From: Certhia americana
Taxonomy: Eukaryota > Chordata > Aves > Passeriformes > Certhiidae
DNA: 64,000 nucleotides
Reading direction: 5' to 3'
NCBI GenBank assembly: GCA_018697195.1
Contig: CM031858.1
Span: 88,627,277 to 88,691,276, forward strand
This document shows positions 1-12,388 of the stretch, piece after piece (position 1 is the stretch's first letter; every line of letters begins with the position of its first letter). Below the pieces are notes generated by a model. The model saw only the letters and a list, made by a program, of their open reading frames with translations. It was not told where the DNA came from and did no database searches. The position numbers and the translations under genes were made by a program.

Positions 1-2459
1 TAATTTGATCCAAATTTTCTCCTGTTCAGCTGGCATAAAAAGGGCCCAGCCAAATAACGTAAAATTGGTACTTTATCTCAGAAACTCTATTGGTATTTTT
101 TCTCTGGAATTAAAAATTTGTATGAGTTTCTGGTTTATTGGTAATTTTCAAAGAGTTGCTGGTTTGTTTCCTGTGTAAATATGTGGCTGGGCTGGTGGAA
201 AGGAAAATAATGGTATCTCATAAACTGAAAGTCTGACTTTCCTGCCAGCTGTGTCTGGGAAACCAAATTATCTTTCAGAGACTAACAAATGGAGAAATAA
301 ATGACTGCTTTTTCATATCCACCCCCTAATGCTGAAATTATGTGAGTGTACTTTACTCCAAGTTCTGATTCAAAATTGGGTATCTTATTCTACTGCAGAC
401 TTGGTTGAGTATGAAATATAATTTCAGTCTTTGTGACACAAGAAGGTATTTTGCCCTCTCTCTTTCTCTTCCCCCCAACAAAAGAATTTTTTCCAGTTCA
501 AATCACTGAATAAGCCTGCAGCAAGACATCCATTTCTAAATATAGTAGGCTGAGCTATAGGCCTTACCAAGGCCTGGGGAGACAAGTGAAAATGAAAGCA
601 CTGCCTCTTCTCTACTAATTCATCCCCTGGGTCTCTACTTTCCAGATTTCTTTTTCTTCCTTCCTCTCCTTCTTCTCTGCTTTTCCCCTTCAGTGCTGCT
701 TTTTCCTTAATAATAGTTATATAATGCTGTCTCTCTGTCAGGATGCATCCTATATAGTATAGCTTATATATGTATTAGTAGATCTGTTCAAATCCATATC
801 CCTTCAGTTCGCTTTAGAGACTTTTACCAAACTGGAGTCAAACAAGCAGTAGTTTTCCCAGAGAGGGCCAGCTCTCACAGCAATGCCCTGGTTCCAGGTC
901 AGTGTGTGGAGTTTAGGTTTAATAGCATGTCCTACTATTTTCCTTCTTTGACCTACACAGCCCTATCACTAATAAGACAGCATCTAAACTGCTCTTTCTG
1001 TGTTTCCTGAGGCAGATAGAAATAATAATACAGGTCAAAGGGTAATGCTTGAAGGCACATTTCTTTTAAAAACCGACACAAATTCAATGAATTCTGCCAC
1101 CAAAGTGTGGCGGTTGAAAGTTAACTATTGAGAGAAAGAAGCTCACTTCATTTTCTACAAGGTCCATTTAGCAAAGCTGATTTTTTTCGCTGGTGTAACT
1201 TACCGCAATAAATAAATAAATTCTATATGTGGTGCTTAGTGGCATGTTCGGGGTTTTTTTGCAGCACTCTCTCCTAGAGCTGTCTGTGGCTTTTTGATAC
1301 CTGCTGTTGGTCTTCCATTACCTCCCCTTGGAAATGCATATAGGAGACAGCCAGAGCAATTGACAAATCCTCTGCTCTTCAGAGATCTTTCCAACTCTTC
1401 CAGTGCGCATGTTAATTGTAAAAACTGAAATGAAATACCTTGGACTACATTGACCTCCTCATCTGTTTTTTAAATAGCATCTCTATCCCATAAATCCTCT
1501 TAGAGATAAATTAAAAAATGCCTGTAGAAGAGATTTAGCCTGAATGTAATAATTAAACAGGTGCTAAGAAGCCAGCTATTATTCATATATCTGGGGTTTG
1601 TACAATAAAAATATTTCTAAAAAGTTATTACTACTTGAAGAGAGACTTGACCGATCACCATCTCCAACTGCCACAGCACAGAATTGAGTAATTGGAGAAA
1701 AATCTTCTGAAAGAAACAAACCATCATCAGAGCAGAAGTTTCCTTCTAATCAAATCAGTTTTAGTAGTACCTTCCTTCTTGCTAGGAAATACCAATTGCA
1801 TTTTTTTCTGAATGCTGAATGAAACCTGAAGGGGCAAAAGCCTTCTTTGAGTAAAAGGTGTAGGTGAAAACATCATTGCTTCTATACCAGTGCCATTTAA
1901 AATCCATTTTTAGTTACGCCCAGAGGGTAGGAGGTATTTGACCACAAACCTGTGGTTAAGCTGTGGTGTATCAGAGACTGTTGTTTACAGATCATTCAAA
2001 CTGAAGATTATCAGTCAAGCCCAACCTCATAAATGAACAAGCTTGCAAAATTTCTGATACCATTTTTAAAATGGAAAGTGGAGGCAGAACTAGGACATTT
2101 ATGTAGTGTGGTAGTAAATTCAGATATTTAGCAAGCAACAACTGTAGTAGGTTTACTATTTTCTACATAGGGAAAGTAGCCAACTGGGATTTTAATTTTG
2201 TTTGTGGTTTTATTTTTTTCACTTTCTAAACTGCTTCTCATGAAATTATGATCACTTGCAATTTGGGAGCAGAAATACCACACAGGGAATACAAAGTCTC
2301 AGCTGCTTTTCTGAAATGAAATAGCTATGTCTAAAAGGACTCTGCCTAGACAGCTTCCAGAGGGCTGCAGAGCACGCTGGCTCTGTGTGTACTGTGCTGG
2401 AGAGAGAAGAGCCTGGAGCCTGGGTAACATGGGGTTTCCTGAAAAGTCAGTGGCTGGAG
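1..2459. other. single-copy AT-rich DNA, no gene seen
   Basis: No reading frame of note, CR1 3' end, tRNA-like box or long microsatellite is visible. The only simple-sequence runs are a short AATA run near 1207-1221 and scattered short T runs. Pyrimidine-rich stretches at about 455-475 and 645-705 are unremarkable. Nothing here supports an exon. Confidence 0.6.
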
Positions 2460-2690
2460 AGATTTCAAATGCTTAATTGTCTTCAGAATAAAACCTTTAT
2501 TCATGGGATTGATAAATATTACTTTAAACTTGTGTGTGAAATCATGACAACATCACTGGGGAAGGGCCTGTCTGACGGCTCTGATTGCGCTATCACCCGT
2601 CAGCCACGTGTCCCAGCTGCTGGATTAGAAGCAATTTGGGGCAGATAAAACGTGTGCCATTGTGTCTTGTACCATGGCTGGCACAATGAG
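2460..2690. promoter_or_regulatory. candidate cis-regulatory element (motif- and CpG-dense)
   Basis: Five CpG dinucleotides fall between 2575 and 2651, in a neighbourhood where CpG is rare. Packed into the same stretch are a palindromic E-box CACGTG (2605-2610), a second E-box CAGCTG (2614-2619), a GGATTA site of the OTX/PITX type (2622-2627) and a GATAA core (about 2644-2648). The motif identities are established knowledge; that they act together is inference. An 87-codon open frame crosses the region, but it resembles no protein I know and has no supporting splice context. The element could be a conserved enhancer or a chance cluster; only cross-species alignment would decide. Confidence 0.3.
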
Positions 2691-3377
2691 GCCCCACTGC
2701 TACCTGGCTCTGCTGGGCACTGTCAGTCTGGAAGCATTATAACAGCTTGGAAATTTGTAAAATGCACAGACAAGATGTTCAGATAAAAAGAGTACTGGAG
2801 CAGTGTGAAATTGAAATAGCTTTTGAGAGATTTCCAGGTTAAACATTTGCTAATCTTTTGTGATGTTTCATCCTCCCAAAAATGTACATTCTCATAAAAA
2901 TAAAAAAAGTATACACTTCTTTATTCCTGTGGAGAATAAACATGAGTGCAAAGTCACCGTGAGGCCTCATTCAAGGTGGATATTTTTCCCCCTTCCAATT
3001 TTCACATCATTGAAGACATCATTTTAGTTCAGTATTATGCAATGTGTTAAGCACAAAAGAAACACCCTTGAGCATTTTTTGATTTTCAAAATATATTCTT
3101 TCAGATTTATTTTGTTCTGAATCTAGTTATGGCATTCTCCATTTTACGAGTAGAGTCTAAAACACTCTAGAAGCCTTTCTTTTGTTGTTGTTTTCTTTTG
3201 TATGAAAATAGAAGGTGGAAATTCCAAAGTGGAAAATTGTTTAAATTACTCCAATATTTCTTTTGAAATATTTAAGATTGTCATCAGTATGTTAATGAGT
3301 TTCTTCCTTTTGAAAATGTTTCCTTTACTTATAAAACAAGAACTCACTATTTTTTTATTATTGGGATTAGCTTTTGT
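2691..3377. other. single-copy DNA, no gene seen
   Basis: AT-rich sequence with no recognisable repeat or coding signal. A 62-codon open frame runs into the AAAT microsatellite that follows and is very hydrophobic and T-driven, which fits chance. Confidence 0.55.
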
Positions 3378-3408
3378 AAAAAATAAATAAATAAATAAAT
3401 AAATAAAT
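3378..3408. repeat. (AAAT)n microsatellite
   Basis: About seven uninterrupted AAAT units, ending just before TTGAAGCAC. Pure units suggest it is still length-variable. It has no poly-A tail or CR1 octamer beside it, so it does not mark a retroposon end. Confidence 0.95.
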
Positions 3409-6087
3409 TGAAGCACAAGAATAATATAACTGTTTCCTTGTTATCAGGGGTTTACAAATTATCAGTCTCTTCAACTTGCAATGTAGTAGTTTTCTCCACT
3501 GATATCCTAGTGCAAATCTGTGAGTCAGCAATCAGAAATATTTTCAATATTTTCCAAGTAAATTGCCTACATATTGATGACTGTCTTTCCCACATGTACC
3601 TCTCCAGTTGCCTGAGTATTTGAGTAAGAGCTAAGTCCTTTAACACACACAGTGTCACCCATTGACTTGGGTGGGACGACAGCAGCAGACTTGAAGCACC
3701 TTCTTTTTCCAGTGACTGGCAATGCAACAATGTAGGGATTTGGAGGAGGCTGAGTGCACCGATAAATTTGATTTGCAGGACAAAAAAACTTGGAGTAAAG
3801 CTTGATAGAATTGAGTGGTTGACAGCAGTTATTTGACTTCCTTAACTAAGTTCCTGACATCTTTGGGCAAGGATGATACTGGAAGCATAAGTCAAGCATA
3901 ATTGCTTGTAGCACTCACCTTAGACTAATATAACAGGGAAAGTAGAACATAACCCTTCCTTCCTTGCTTCCTTCCCCTGTTCTCTCCATCCCAATGAAAT
4001 GAGTGTAATTAATCCAGGTTTCTCACTTATAGGGACTGAAAGCCATCCGTGTCTTTTGTTCTGTCTTGGGTACCTGCAGGGGATCACTTGCAAAACACCC
4101 ATATCTGGGAATGACCAGTGTAGGAGAAACAACAGTTACCTATCTGAAGAAGGGTTGTATTTTATCTTAACTGTAGCTAAATGTACACTGTCTTTACCAG
4201 GAGCATTTCTCTTAGCTGGATTTGTCTCCTACATGTACTTCAAAGGCTGGAGATTCTGCAGTTTGTGGTATGTTTCTTTTCCTTTGAAGGGTTTAAAATA
4301 TCCATAAAGCTGTTCTAGGAAAGAAAGAAAAAGCAATATTTAATTATATCAATTATTTCAATACATTTAAAAAATTTTAAAGCCTGCATTTCACAGTCAG
4401 CGTTGTTTTATTTACTCCAAAATTGTTAGCAGAACTGAATGTAAGCATTTTTGTTTGAAGTGATGAAGAGGTTGAATACCCTCCTTTCTTTTCCTTCCAA
4501 AATACTACATAGCTTTTAATTAGCTGTAGTCTTTTTGCTAAGTAGAATGAAATTTCCCAGCTGTGTAGGAGATGTGGGCCAGCAGAAGGTGTTGGAAGCT
4601 GGAAGCACTGAGACTGTTTCCAACAAAAACATTCATGAGCCAATCTCATGTTGTGAGCAAAATAGCAGTGAAGTGCTTAGCTCTGTTTGCAGATCTGGAC
4701 TGCAACCACATCTTTCTCTGGCCAAAAAAGTGCTGTTTCTGGCTTTTAAACTTAACTGTAATAAAACATTATTATTGAGAATTTTCATATTTCCCAGTGC
4801 AGTTACACACTGTGATCTGAGCAGCAGTGCAATTCCTGTATTTACCAGGAACACCAGCTAGTGTTTTAGCTTGATCTTTCCATGATGCTTGCTTAGCAGG
4901 TTGATTTCGGTCTTTCTCTGGAATTATTCATGGAAGATCAAATGGCAAAATCAGTGAGGCCCCTTCTGCAAGCTGATAGTCTTTTACTGTGTGCATCATT
5001 TGCATTTTCTGCTCTGTTGCATAGTCATGCTAGAGCTGCATTCAGACTGAGACCACACGGTCCCCTCATGCTTACAGCTGATTTTACTCTGTTTTGTAAC
5101 TTATGCATAAGTTGACTGTACGTTTAGCTGCTCAGTTGCTTTTTGCCCTCAAGGACTTCATTTGGAAATATGAACTGGAAGAATGTGTGGAGAGTGACAT
5201 AGTTTCTAAGTTTAACTTCTGAATTATGATTAGATTTTGTCTCCCTTTTTTGTTGAACATAGTCACACACAGTTATTTAGCACTTCTGCACAGAAAAAGA
5301 TGTCTCTTTAGTACTAAAATCAACAACCACATTCTCTCAGGTGTGCAATCCCATCATGACAGAAACAAGATAAATGCTGTTTCAGAGTAACATGTAGGAA
5401 AAAAGCAGCATAGGGCCAATTCTTCAATATCCCTCTTAACACATAAAGCACATAGATTGAACACTTAGTGGTTTTTTTAATATATATATATATGATCCTA
5501 CAGTAAAAGAAAAGGACACTATTCTACTGATTTAATAGCTCCATGAGCATTACAAATGTTATTCTAATTTACCTTCTCTATATCTACTTATGCAGGATTA
5601 ACTACTCTTCAACTTCTAGCAAATCACTGGAATTTTTTTTTCTCAGTTTTTCCTGTTTTTCTTAGTTATAAATCACTGTAATCCTAAAAACAAGTGTGAT
5701 TTTTCTTACTCCACAGCTTGAGTGGCAGAAATCAGGTGGTGGCATGTCAAAGCCAAATTATTCTCATATATATGTGTTATCAGAATGTTTAGTTCTCTAG
5801 TTCTTTTTTGTCTTCAAGCCTAAATTCTTTCTTTGCTACATTTGTTAAAGTATTAAAATGAGCTCTTTGAATGTAGATTACATGGACCTGGCCAGCTTGG
5901 CTAATTGTAACATTCTTGTCACAAAAAGGTCTAGGAAAACTTAATGCTGTAGAGTGATCTTTCAGGAAAATAGCAGATGAAATTTCAGATTCAAATAATA
6001 GAAACCCCTCATATTTGGAACCAACCTAGAGTACACATATTGCATTAATGGTACTTAAATTAGCTATTAGCATTTAGACAGCAGGTC
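3409..6087. other. single-copy DNA, no gene seen
   Basis: The longest open frame is 108 codons (4535-4861, plus); it overlaps other frames on both strands, matches no family I know and has no splice or start context. A (TA)7 run lies at 5479-5493. No CR1 or SINE sequence was recognised. Confidence 0.5.
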
Positions 6088-6593
6088 TTGGAGCAATGCT
6101 GCATATCGCTCCTTGAAAATTTCTCTCCAAACTTAGTAAAGTCAAAATTGAGCACCAGCAAGAACAATAATGAACAGAAAACGTCTTATGGTGCTGCATA
6201 TCTGCTTGCAAAATCTGTAGTGTGTTCACATATTGAAGTTTGCATGCTGGTATGGATTTCTTTCTCAAAGGAAAGAGACAGAAATTACAAAAGGAAAAAA
6301 GGCCTGCAATTAAGAGTACAACAAAATTTCCATTTTTTGAGGAGATGAAGTTCACTGACAGATTTCACATTATGAGAAACATATCTGAGCAATATCCCGG
6401 AGTTTTATATACCCCTGAAGAGTGTGGAAAAAAACACAGACGTTTTATTCTTTTTGTTATGGTGCAAAGAGTTAGGGTATCAAGCACAATTCTTCAAATT
6501 GAAAGATTTCAAAAAATTCTAAAACTGTTGGGAATTCTTTTACACAAGCAGCCTGTGAAATCATTTAAGGAATTCTTGGCAAAAGCCCCCTGA
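6088..6593 (+). other. two overlapping short ORFs, possible DNA-transposon relic
   Basis: Two plus-strand open frames overlap in different phases: 6088-6348 (86 codons) and 6240-6593 (117 codons). Residues about 31-43 of the first read QKTSYGAAYLLAK, which loosely recalls the SY..AY.IAK stretch found in hAT-type transposase-derived proteins such as ZBED5/FAM200. A +/- frame change between the two would fit a decayed coding relic. There is no zinc finger, no catalytic signature and no terminal inverted repeat that I can see. The similarity is short and by eye, so chance is at least as likely. Confidence 0.15.
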
Positions 6594-8970
6594 AGCACTA
6601 TCAGAGCAAAGGTATAGACACAAACTTTGACTTGGAAAGTCCCTTGGCTGTTGAGGAAATATTGCTGCCATTCCCTCACTTATTTACTCTTTCCTTAGGC
6701 ATCAATTGCTTATAGTGGTAGTCAGAGGCAGAGTAGTGAAAAATAGACATTGCTTCCAACTGACTTTTTTTCCTACCAATATCATACACCATGCAAGTAT
6801 AAGTCTTTTAAAGTAGAAATTTATTTTAAGGGCTGTTTGCAGTGCTTATGTGCTTGATTTATTAGATGAAGGGAACTGGTTTTGTTTAAAATGTAATATC
6901 TGTATGTGTTCCATAAAAAATTAATAAAATCAGAAGTACACTGAAAGTGTATATCCAGACAGAAGTTAGATGTTATTGGCTAGAGAATATCTATTAGTCA
7001 GTCAGTCAGTCTAAGTGCTGATTTTCTTTATTATCAGCTTCACTATCCCAGTTTTAGCTTTCAAGCAGACAAGGACCAGCAGTTCTGATGAACAGGGTCA
7101 GATTGCATGGGATAAAGTAGGAGCTCATTCTCATTCAGGTTGCGCAAGACTGTGATTGCTATCCTTTCTGAGAGAAACAATGATGTTTTACAAGACTGAT
7201 TGTTAATTACTTCCCTTACTTGGGTGCAGAAAACTCTTTGGAGGATGCCTTTTCCCTTCTTGAAATCAAAAAAACCCAAACAAAACAGTGGTAAATTATC
7301 GTGTTCAAGATAGAAGCAGTGTTTGTTTGGGACTTGCTTGCTGGTTCATCTTTGTTTATTTTTGACTAAAGAAATACTGTGTCTGGGACAAGCTTGTAAG
7401 AAAACAGTGGGTTTTAAAGAGATCTTTCAGCATTAAAGAATAGGAATTTTTTTATTATTATTATTATTCTAGTTCTACAAAGCAAATGATCATGACTATG
7501 GTTTCATGGCTTCAAAGGGAGGTAATGGAAGTTTTATTCTGTTTTGGGAGCTCTTGGATAAAGAAATTGCATGTATCATATAAATATATTTTAGTTCATT
7601 AGTAGTATAACTACAGTTCACTTAGTATTAATAAAAAAGAGAATGTGTGTGACAGGGCTTGAAAGCAGAAGTACTTCTAATTCACTGGGATTGTGTTTCA
7701 TTACACACCTTGCATGGAGATCCATGAGCTACTACCAGAGCCTAAATGAAAAAAGCGTGTTTATTGTCAATGAGTTTGAATTTACAATGCTTCCACTGTG
7801 GAATTTTTAAAGGTTTTTAATCTCAAAATGGTTGGAAAAATTGAGTTTGAGTGCCTTCTGTCTTCAACTGTTTTTTGCTAATAAGCGACAACGTTCTGTT
7901 AGACAAGAAGCAGCAAAGGGCCTCTCTGTTCTTGTGTGCATCCACACCCACCTTGGACTCAATGGGGTACAGTGCCAGCAAGGCACATATGGCATCACTG
8001 ATGCTTTGTTTTGAAATAATTCACTACTAAACAGGCATGTTTCCAGTTCATGACCTGACTTGAAACAGGAGCAGTAAATATGTGTGGTGTGGGTCCCCTA
8101 CACCAGAGTGTAGGTGTGGATTGACATCCCTTAAGTGAAAGATGATGCTGCAGCTAAGAGGCAGTAGATCATGGGGTTCTGCTGTGGGTGCTGATGTCTA
8201 GCGAATTTGCTAAAGACCTGCCTCAGTCTTGGTGACTGGGATTTGCTTCCTTGCATTCCTGTCAGGTATATATACTATTCAGAAATTAACTTTCTTCCTT
8301 TTACTGATGATTTTCAGGGTGCAAGATGGTGGGTTGGTTATAGCCTTTATTTCATCCAATCAGATTTGGTCTACTAGGAGTTATGTTCTGCATAGTGCAG
8401 CAGAAGGAAAAATTTTTCTCTAGATATCCACATATGACTTGTCATGTGGGTGTTTACTTACTTGGGAAGCTGTTGGATGGCACTTGAGTTGAAAGCTGAA
8501 GGTGGCTCCAGCAGTTTTGTTCCATTGCACAGGTAAAAACCCTGAATATTTTTTGGCTTTAAGAGGAAAAGGAAAGAAACACAGAGTTTATGGTAGTGAT
8601 TATTCTTCTCTGAGAATTCAGCTTATGGCTGGAAGATTATATAGTGGCTTATGACACATGGAATAACTGCAGTGGCAGACAGAAAAGCAAGTAGAATATT
8701 GATCAAATCAAAGCAGTCTGGAAGGTACTGTTTCATAAAAATTCCTTGTCTGAGAAAAAAATTGTTTGGATATTTTCCCATGGAAGGTGTCCAGGGACAG
8801 AGAGAAAGGTTGCTTGTTAATGTTTTTTCTTTCCTTTAGAAAACAATTTTGATAGGAAGCTTAAACATATTTTGAAGGTAAAACCTCCCAGCTGAGTTTG
8901 ATAACAGATGTGTGAGGACAGTAGTTCAAAATTGTGCCTCTCTCTGTCCAGGCGTTTGAGACTTATAATT
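6594..8970. other. single-copy DNA with short simple repeats
   Basis: Contains a short GTCA-type run (four units, about 7000-7014) and a T-rich/ATT run at 7447-7469. No open frame longer than about 70 codons and no recognisable mobile element. Confidence 0.55.
7447..7469. repeat. (ATT)n microsatellite
   Basis: A short T run followed by about five ATT units. Small and ordinary. Confidence 0.85.
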
Positions 8971-9196
8971 TAGAATCATCTAATAGTTTGGGTTGAAAAG
9001 GGCCTTTAAAAGTCATCTAGTCCAAACCCTCTGCAATGACCAAGATCATCTTCAGCTGAATCAGAAGGTGCTCAGAGCAACTTTCAGTCTGATCTTGATG
9101 GTTTCCAGGGAAACCACCCCTCTGGGCCACCTGTTCCAGTGTCTCACCACTCTCCTTGTAAAAATCTTCTTCCTTATAACTAATTAATTTGATCTA
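8971..9196 (-). mobile_element. CR1 LINE 3' end, 5'-truncated
   Basis: Reading the minus strand gives the avian CR1 3' end. On the plus strand one sees its reverse complement: TAGAATCATCTAATAGTTTG, then GGTTGAAAAGGGCC, then the segment around 9130-9150 containing CTGTTCCAGTGTCTCACCAC, then CTTCTTCCTTATAAC. The copy keeps the 3' UTR and the last part of the ORF2 coding region only, about 225 bp, so it was truncated at the 5' end as most CR1 copies are. It carries many substitutions and one degenerate terminal octamer, so it is old. Its 3' end groups with the copy at 11.9 kb. No coding capacity remains. Confidence 0.93.
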
Positions 9197-11872
9197 ATTT
9201 GGTACATTGAAGTCTGAAAGGTAAAGGCAGAAATCCTGAAGGATAACATAAGAATTGTCTTTATAAACTTTAGTACCAAAAATGTAAATGGTTGCAACAT
9301 TTTGAAAAATACCAACTTCTAACTCTTAAAGGAGGGAACAAATGCCTCCTAAGCAGTTTTGCCAATGCTCATGTAATTTTCTGGCTATCATTTTTCAGAT
9401 ACAGTCATATCTGTATGCCTGATAATACTACAGTTAATGTGGTGATATGAATTACTCATTCTATGAATTTATGCCACATAGGGAAAACATGGACACCTGA
9501 TCGTGACTGTATTATTCAGTCCAAGATGGTTCCCCTTAGTTGTGTTTATAAGGTTATAAACCTCCTTGCAGGTTACAAACTCCCTGTTCCTGTCTGTGGT
9601 ATAGTATAAAGAGATGAAAGCACAGCACTGTCTGGCTGCTAGGTTATTCTGCAATGCACATTATTGATATTAAATAAGAGATGAATGTGCAGCTAATATT
9701 TTCCCAGTTCTGCCCTCTCTTGTTTTAAATGGATGAGGTCAGCTCTCCCTGCTGAGGCAGGCTCCTTGGAAAGTCAGAATAATTGCCCAAGTAAGGAAGA
9801 AAGAAGAGCATCAGAACTCTGTTCCTGTTCTGCAGAATACTAACAGGGAAAATATAATATGCCATTTCTGGAAGACTTTGTGGATGATGCTCAGAAAATC
9901 AAAGTAGGTTCAAAATTACACAGATGCCACCTGACAGACTTACTTTTTAAAAGCAGAGCTGTCCAAGTGTCGGTTGAGTGTACCAGATTTTGAAAGGAAC
10001 CAACAGCAAAAACAAAACAATGGGCAGTTGTTATGATTCTAATAAAGGATACATTTGCGATTTCACCTGTTGTTTTAAGGAGAGAATTAAAAAGAAATTT
10101 AATTTATTTCGCAGTACTGGTTCTCAACCTACCAGGTTTTGTATCTGAATTTTATAATCCATTAGTAACATAATACTGTAAGAGATCATTAAAAATCTTA
10201 AAAGTTTGTAATAGTTGCTAGATCGTAGATCTGTACTTACTGCAAATATTCAATTGTAATTAAAATCAAAAGCATTTTTTAGAAACATGAGGTATTAGCA
10301 AAAATGCAAGTTCTGAAAGCCATTACTATTTTTTTTCTCTGTTAAAGCCTTACAGATAAGGGTATACAATATGATTTAATGAAATACCTCTGATATTTGA
10401 AACTGGAGGTGGAATGCTTTTTAGATCTAGGTCCAGTTTTTCACTGTGATATGTAGCATTCAGAAAATAATTTCTGCAAGCTTAGAAACCATAGTAGTAA
10501 TGTTGTATCATTTTTGGTTTCCTTCTAATTGTTCTTACTGGAATAGCTGTACATTTTCAGGAAGGATGGAAGCAACCCTCCCACCAAACTTAATTAATCA
10601 GTTCTTTAGGCGACTAATTAGACATGCTGAATTTTCAGTAAGGTGTATTGTTTCACTCTAGGTCTTCACGCCTGTCTTACCCAGCTGATATCTGTAAACT
10701 GAAAGGATGTTGCTACAGTGCATGGTTCCTAATAAAATTCAGATTAAATAATCACCTCAATTATAGATTAAAAACTCAGGTTCAACAGTTATCCAAAGAG
10801 CTTCATTGAAAACCCACAGTCATGTAACTACTCCTTTCTCTTTCTGTCTGAACGTATAGCTCTCTCATGCAGACATAATTTAGATTTAGTTTAAATGGTG
10901 CCCTAAGTTGTTTCCGTTATCTCAGCCTGGAGCAACCTGTGTCTATTCCTGGAATATGATTTCATTATTCTTGAACTGTGTTACCTACAGTGTACGCTAT
11001 CTTTTCTACACTGAACATTTTCCAGGAAAAGCTTTTTTGGTTCCTGTTAGTGCTTAGACATTTGAGTCAACTAAATGTGGAAAGAGGACTGTGTCTCATG
11101 TATTCACTTCAGTTATGGTAATTTTCTTTGAAGAACTTTCTTATTTATTCACAGATTATACTAAGTTTTTGAGATGTCCAATCTAATATTTATAGTACAG
11201 AATTATGCTGTATTGTGTAGATTAAGAAGGGTACTTTAACTGGGTGGAAGAAGGAACAGCTGAAAGCTTTTCATACTCCTGAGTCAAGAATACCTATTTA
11301 CTGGGATGACATTTCTGGTGAAAAGGTTCAGGTTTTCATAGACTTGATCAAAATCACGTAGAAATTCCTTTCTCACAAAGGCATTTCATTTTTCTTGTCA
11401 AATACCCTTGTGTCATATATGATTTCCCCTTTCATGATTCAAGCTCATTTTGATTTGCTGCTTTCATCTTGAAAGTCAGATTTCTATAAAATAATGGGAA
11501 TTCTTTCTCCATGCTTATCCAAAAAATGCATCTGTTTGAATGCTGCCACAACTCAGGACAGAAGCCTTTGGAGTAAGGGGCTAAGCTGTGTGGCAGAAGG
11601 AGTAAGAGTAAACAACATATTAGGATCACAGATTATTCACATAATAAGCACCTGAAATCAGGGAGTTCTTTACTTCTAGTAAAACTTCTGTGGTTTTCCT
11701 CTGTATTTTTTGTCTGAATGTTTTGGGAACTTGTAAGTATAGCTGAAGTGCTAAATATGTGTTACTGACAACGTGTCTAATGGAAAAGGTGTGTACTGGC
11801 TTCTGGGTGCTTTCAGAAGAAAATTTTTCCTTGGATTTCAGTAGAGGTGCAGTGCTAGCAGTGTAGCAAGGC
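9197..11872. other. single-copy DNA, no gene seen
   Basis: No CR1, SINE or long microsatellite. Open frames here are all under 90 codons and overlap on both strands. The sequence at about 10113-10131 resembles the terminal repeat of hAT-Charlie elements but has no partner end, so no element is called. Confidence 0.5.
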
Positions 11873-11904
11873 TTTTTTATCAACTTTTTTTAGTTGATAA
11901 AAAA
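11873..11904. repeat. perfect 13-bp inverted repeat with T6 loop
   Basis: TTTTTTATCAACT (11873-11885) pairs perfectly with AGTTGATAAAAAA (11892-11904) across a loop of six T. It ends 22 bp before the 3' end of the minus-strand CR1. It could be a chance AT-rich palindrome. The T loop and A run do not look like a terminator of any known vertebrate type. Confidence 0.8.
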
Positions 11905-11926
11905 ATCAACTTATCCACAGTGAAAG

Positions 11927-12388
11927 CATAGAATCCTGTAGTTTGGGTTGGAAGGGACGTTTAAAGGTCATGTAGTCCAACCCTGCTGCTATGGACATGG
12001 ACATATTTAACTAGATCTGGTTGTTCAGAGACCCCATCCAACATGTCCTTGGAGATTTTCAGGTATGGGGCATCTACAACCTCTCTAGGCAACCTATTCC
12101 AGTGTCTCACTACACTTATAATAAAGAATTTCTTCATAGTATCTAATCTAAACCTACCCTCCTTCAGAAGCATTCCCCCTTGTCCTATCACTTCATGCCT
12201 TTGTGAAAAATCCATCTCCAGCTCACTTGTAGGCTCCCATTAGGTATAGGAAGGTGCTATAAGGTCTCCCCAGAGCCAGCTGTTTTCCAGTGTGAGCAAA
12301 CTGCTAGCCTTTTCTCCTAGAAGAGGTGCTCCATCCCCTCAGCCTTCCTCGTGGCCCTGCTCTGTGCTCACTCCAACAGGTCTATGTC
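11927..12388 (-). mobile_element. CR1 LINE, 3' segment (split by SINE)
   Basis: This is the 3' part of a minus-strand CR1 whose other part lies at 12530-12612. The plus strand shows octamer remnant CATAGAATCC, then GTTTGGGTTGGAAGGGAC, the block around 12088-12112 containing CCTATTCCAGTGTCTCACTA, the conserved CCCCCTTGTCCTATCACTTC at about 12175-12194, and GGTCTCCCCAGAGCCAGCTG near 12265. The ORF2 C-terminal region survives as fragments: an 84-codon minus-strand frame (11961-12215) includes RFRLDTMKKFF and VVRHWNRLP, typical of the CR1 ORF2 tail. Frameshifts and stops make it non-functional. It belongs with the 8.97 kb copy by its 3' end. Confidence 0.95.
12382..12388. repeat. putative target-site duplication, left copy (CTATGTC)
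   Basis: CTATGTC precedes the SINE and recurs at 12523-12529 right after it. Because the SINE's own terminal octamer ends in CCTATG, part of the right copy could belong to the element instead, so the duplication is probable rather than certain. Confidence 0.5.

Noticed and set aside
4535..4861. 108-codon plus-strand frame
   Set aside because: No family resemblance and three overlapping frames across both strands; looks like chance.
6996..7014. GTCA tandem run
   Set aside because: Only about four units; below what I would list as a microsatellite.
10113..10131. CAGTACTGGTTCTCAACCT, resembling the end of hAT-Charlie elements
   Set aside because: Only one end is visible and no inverted partner lies within a few hundred bases.
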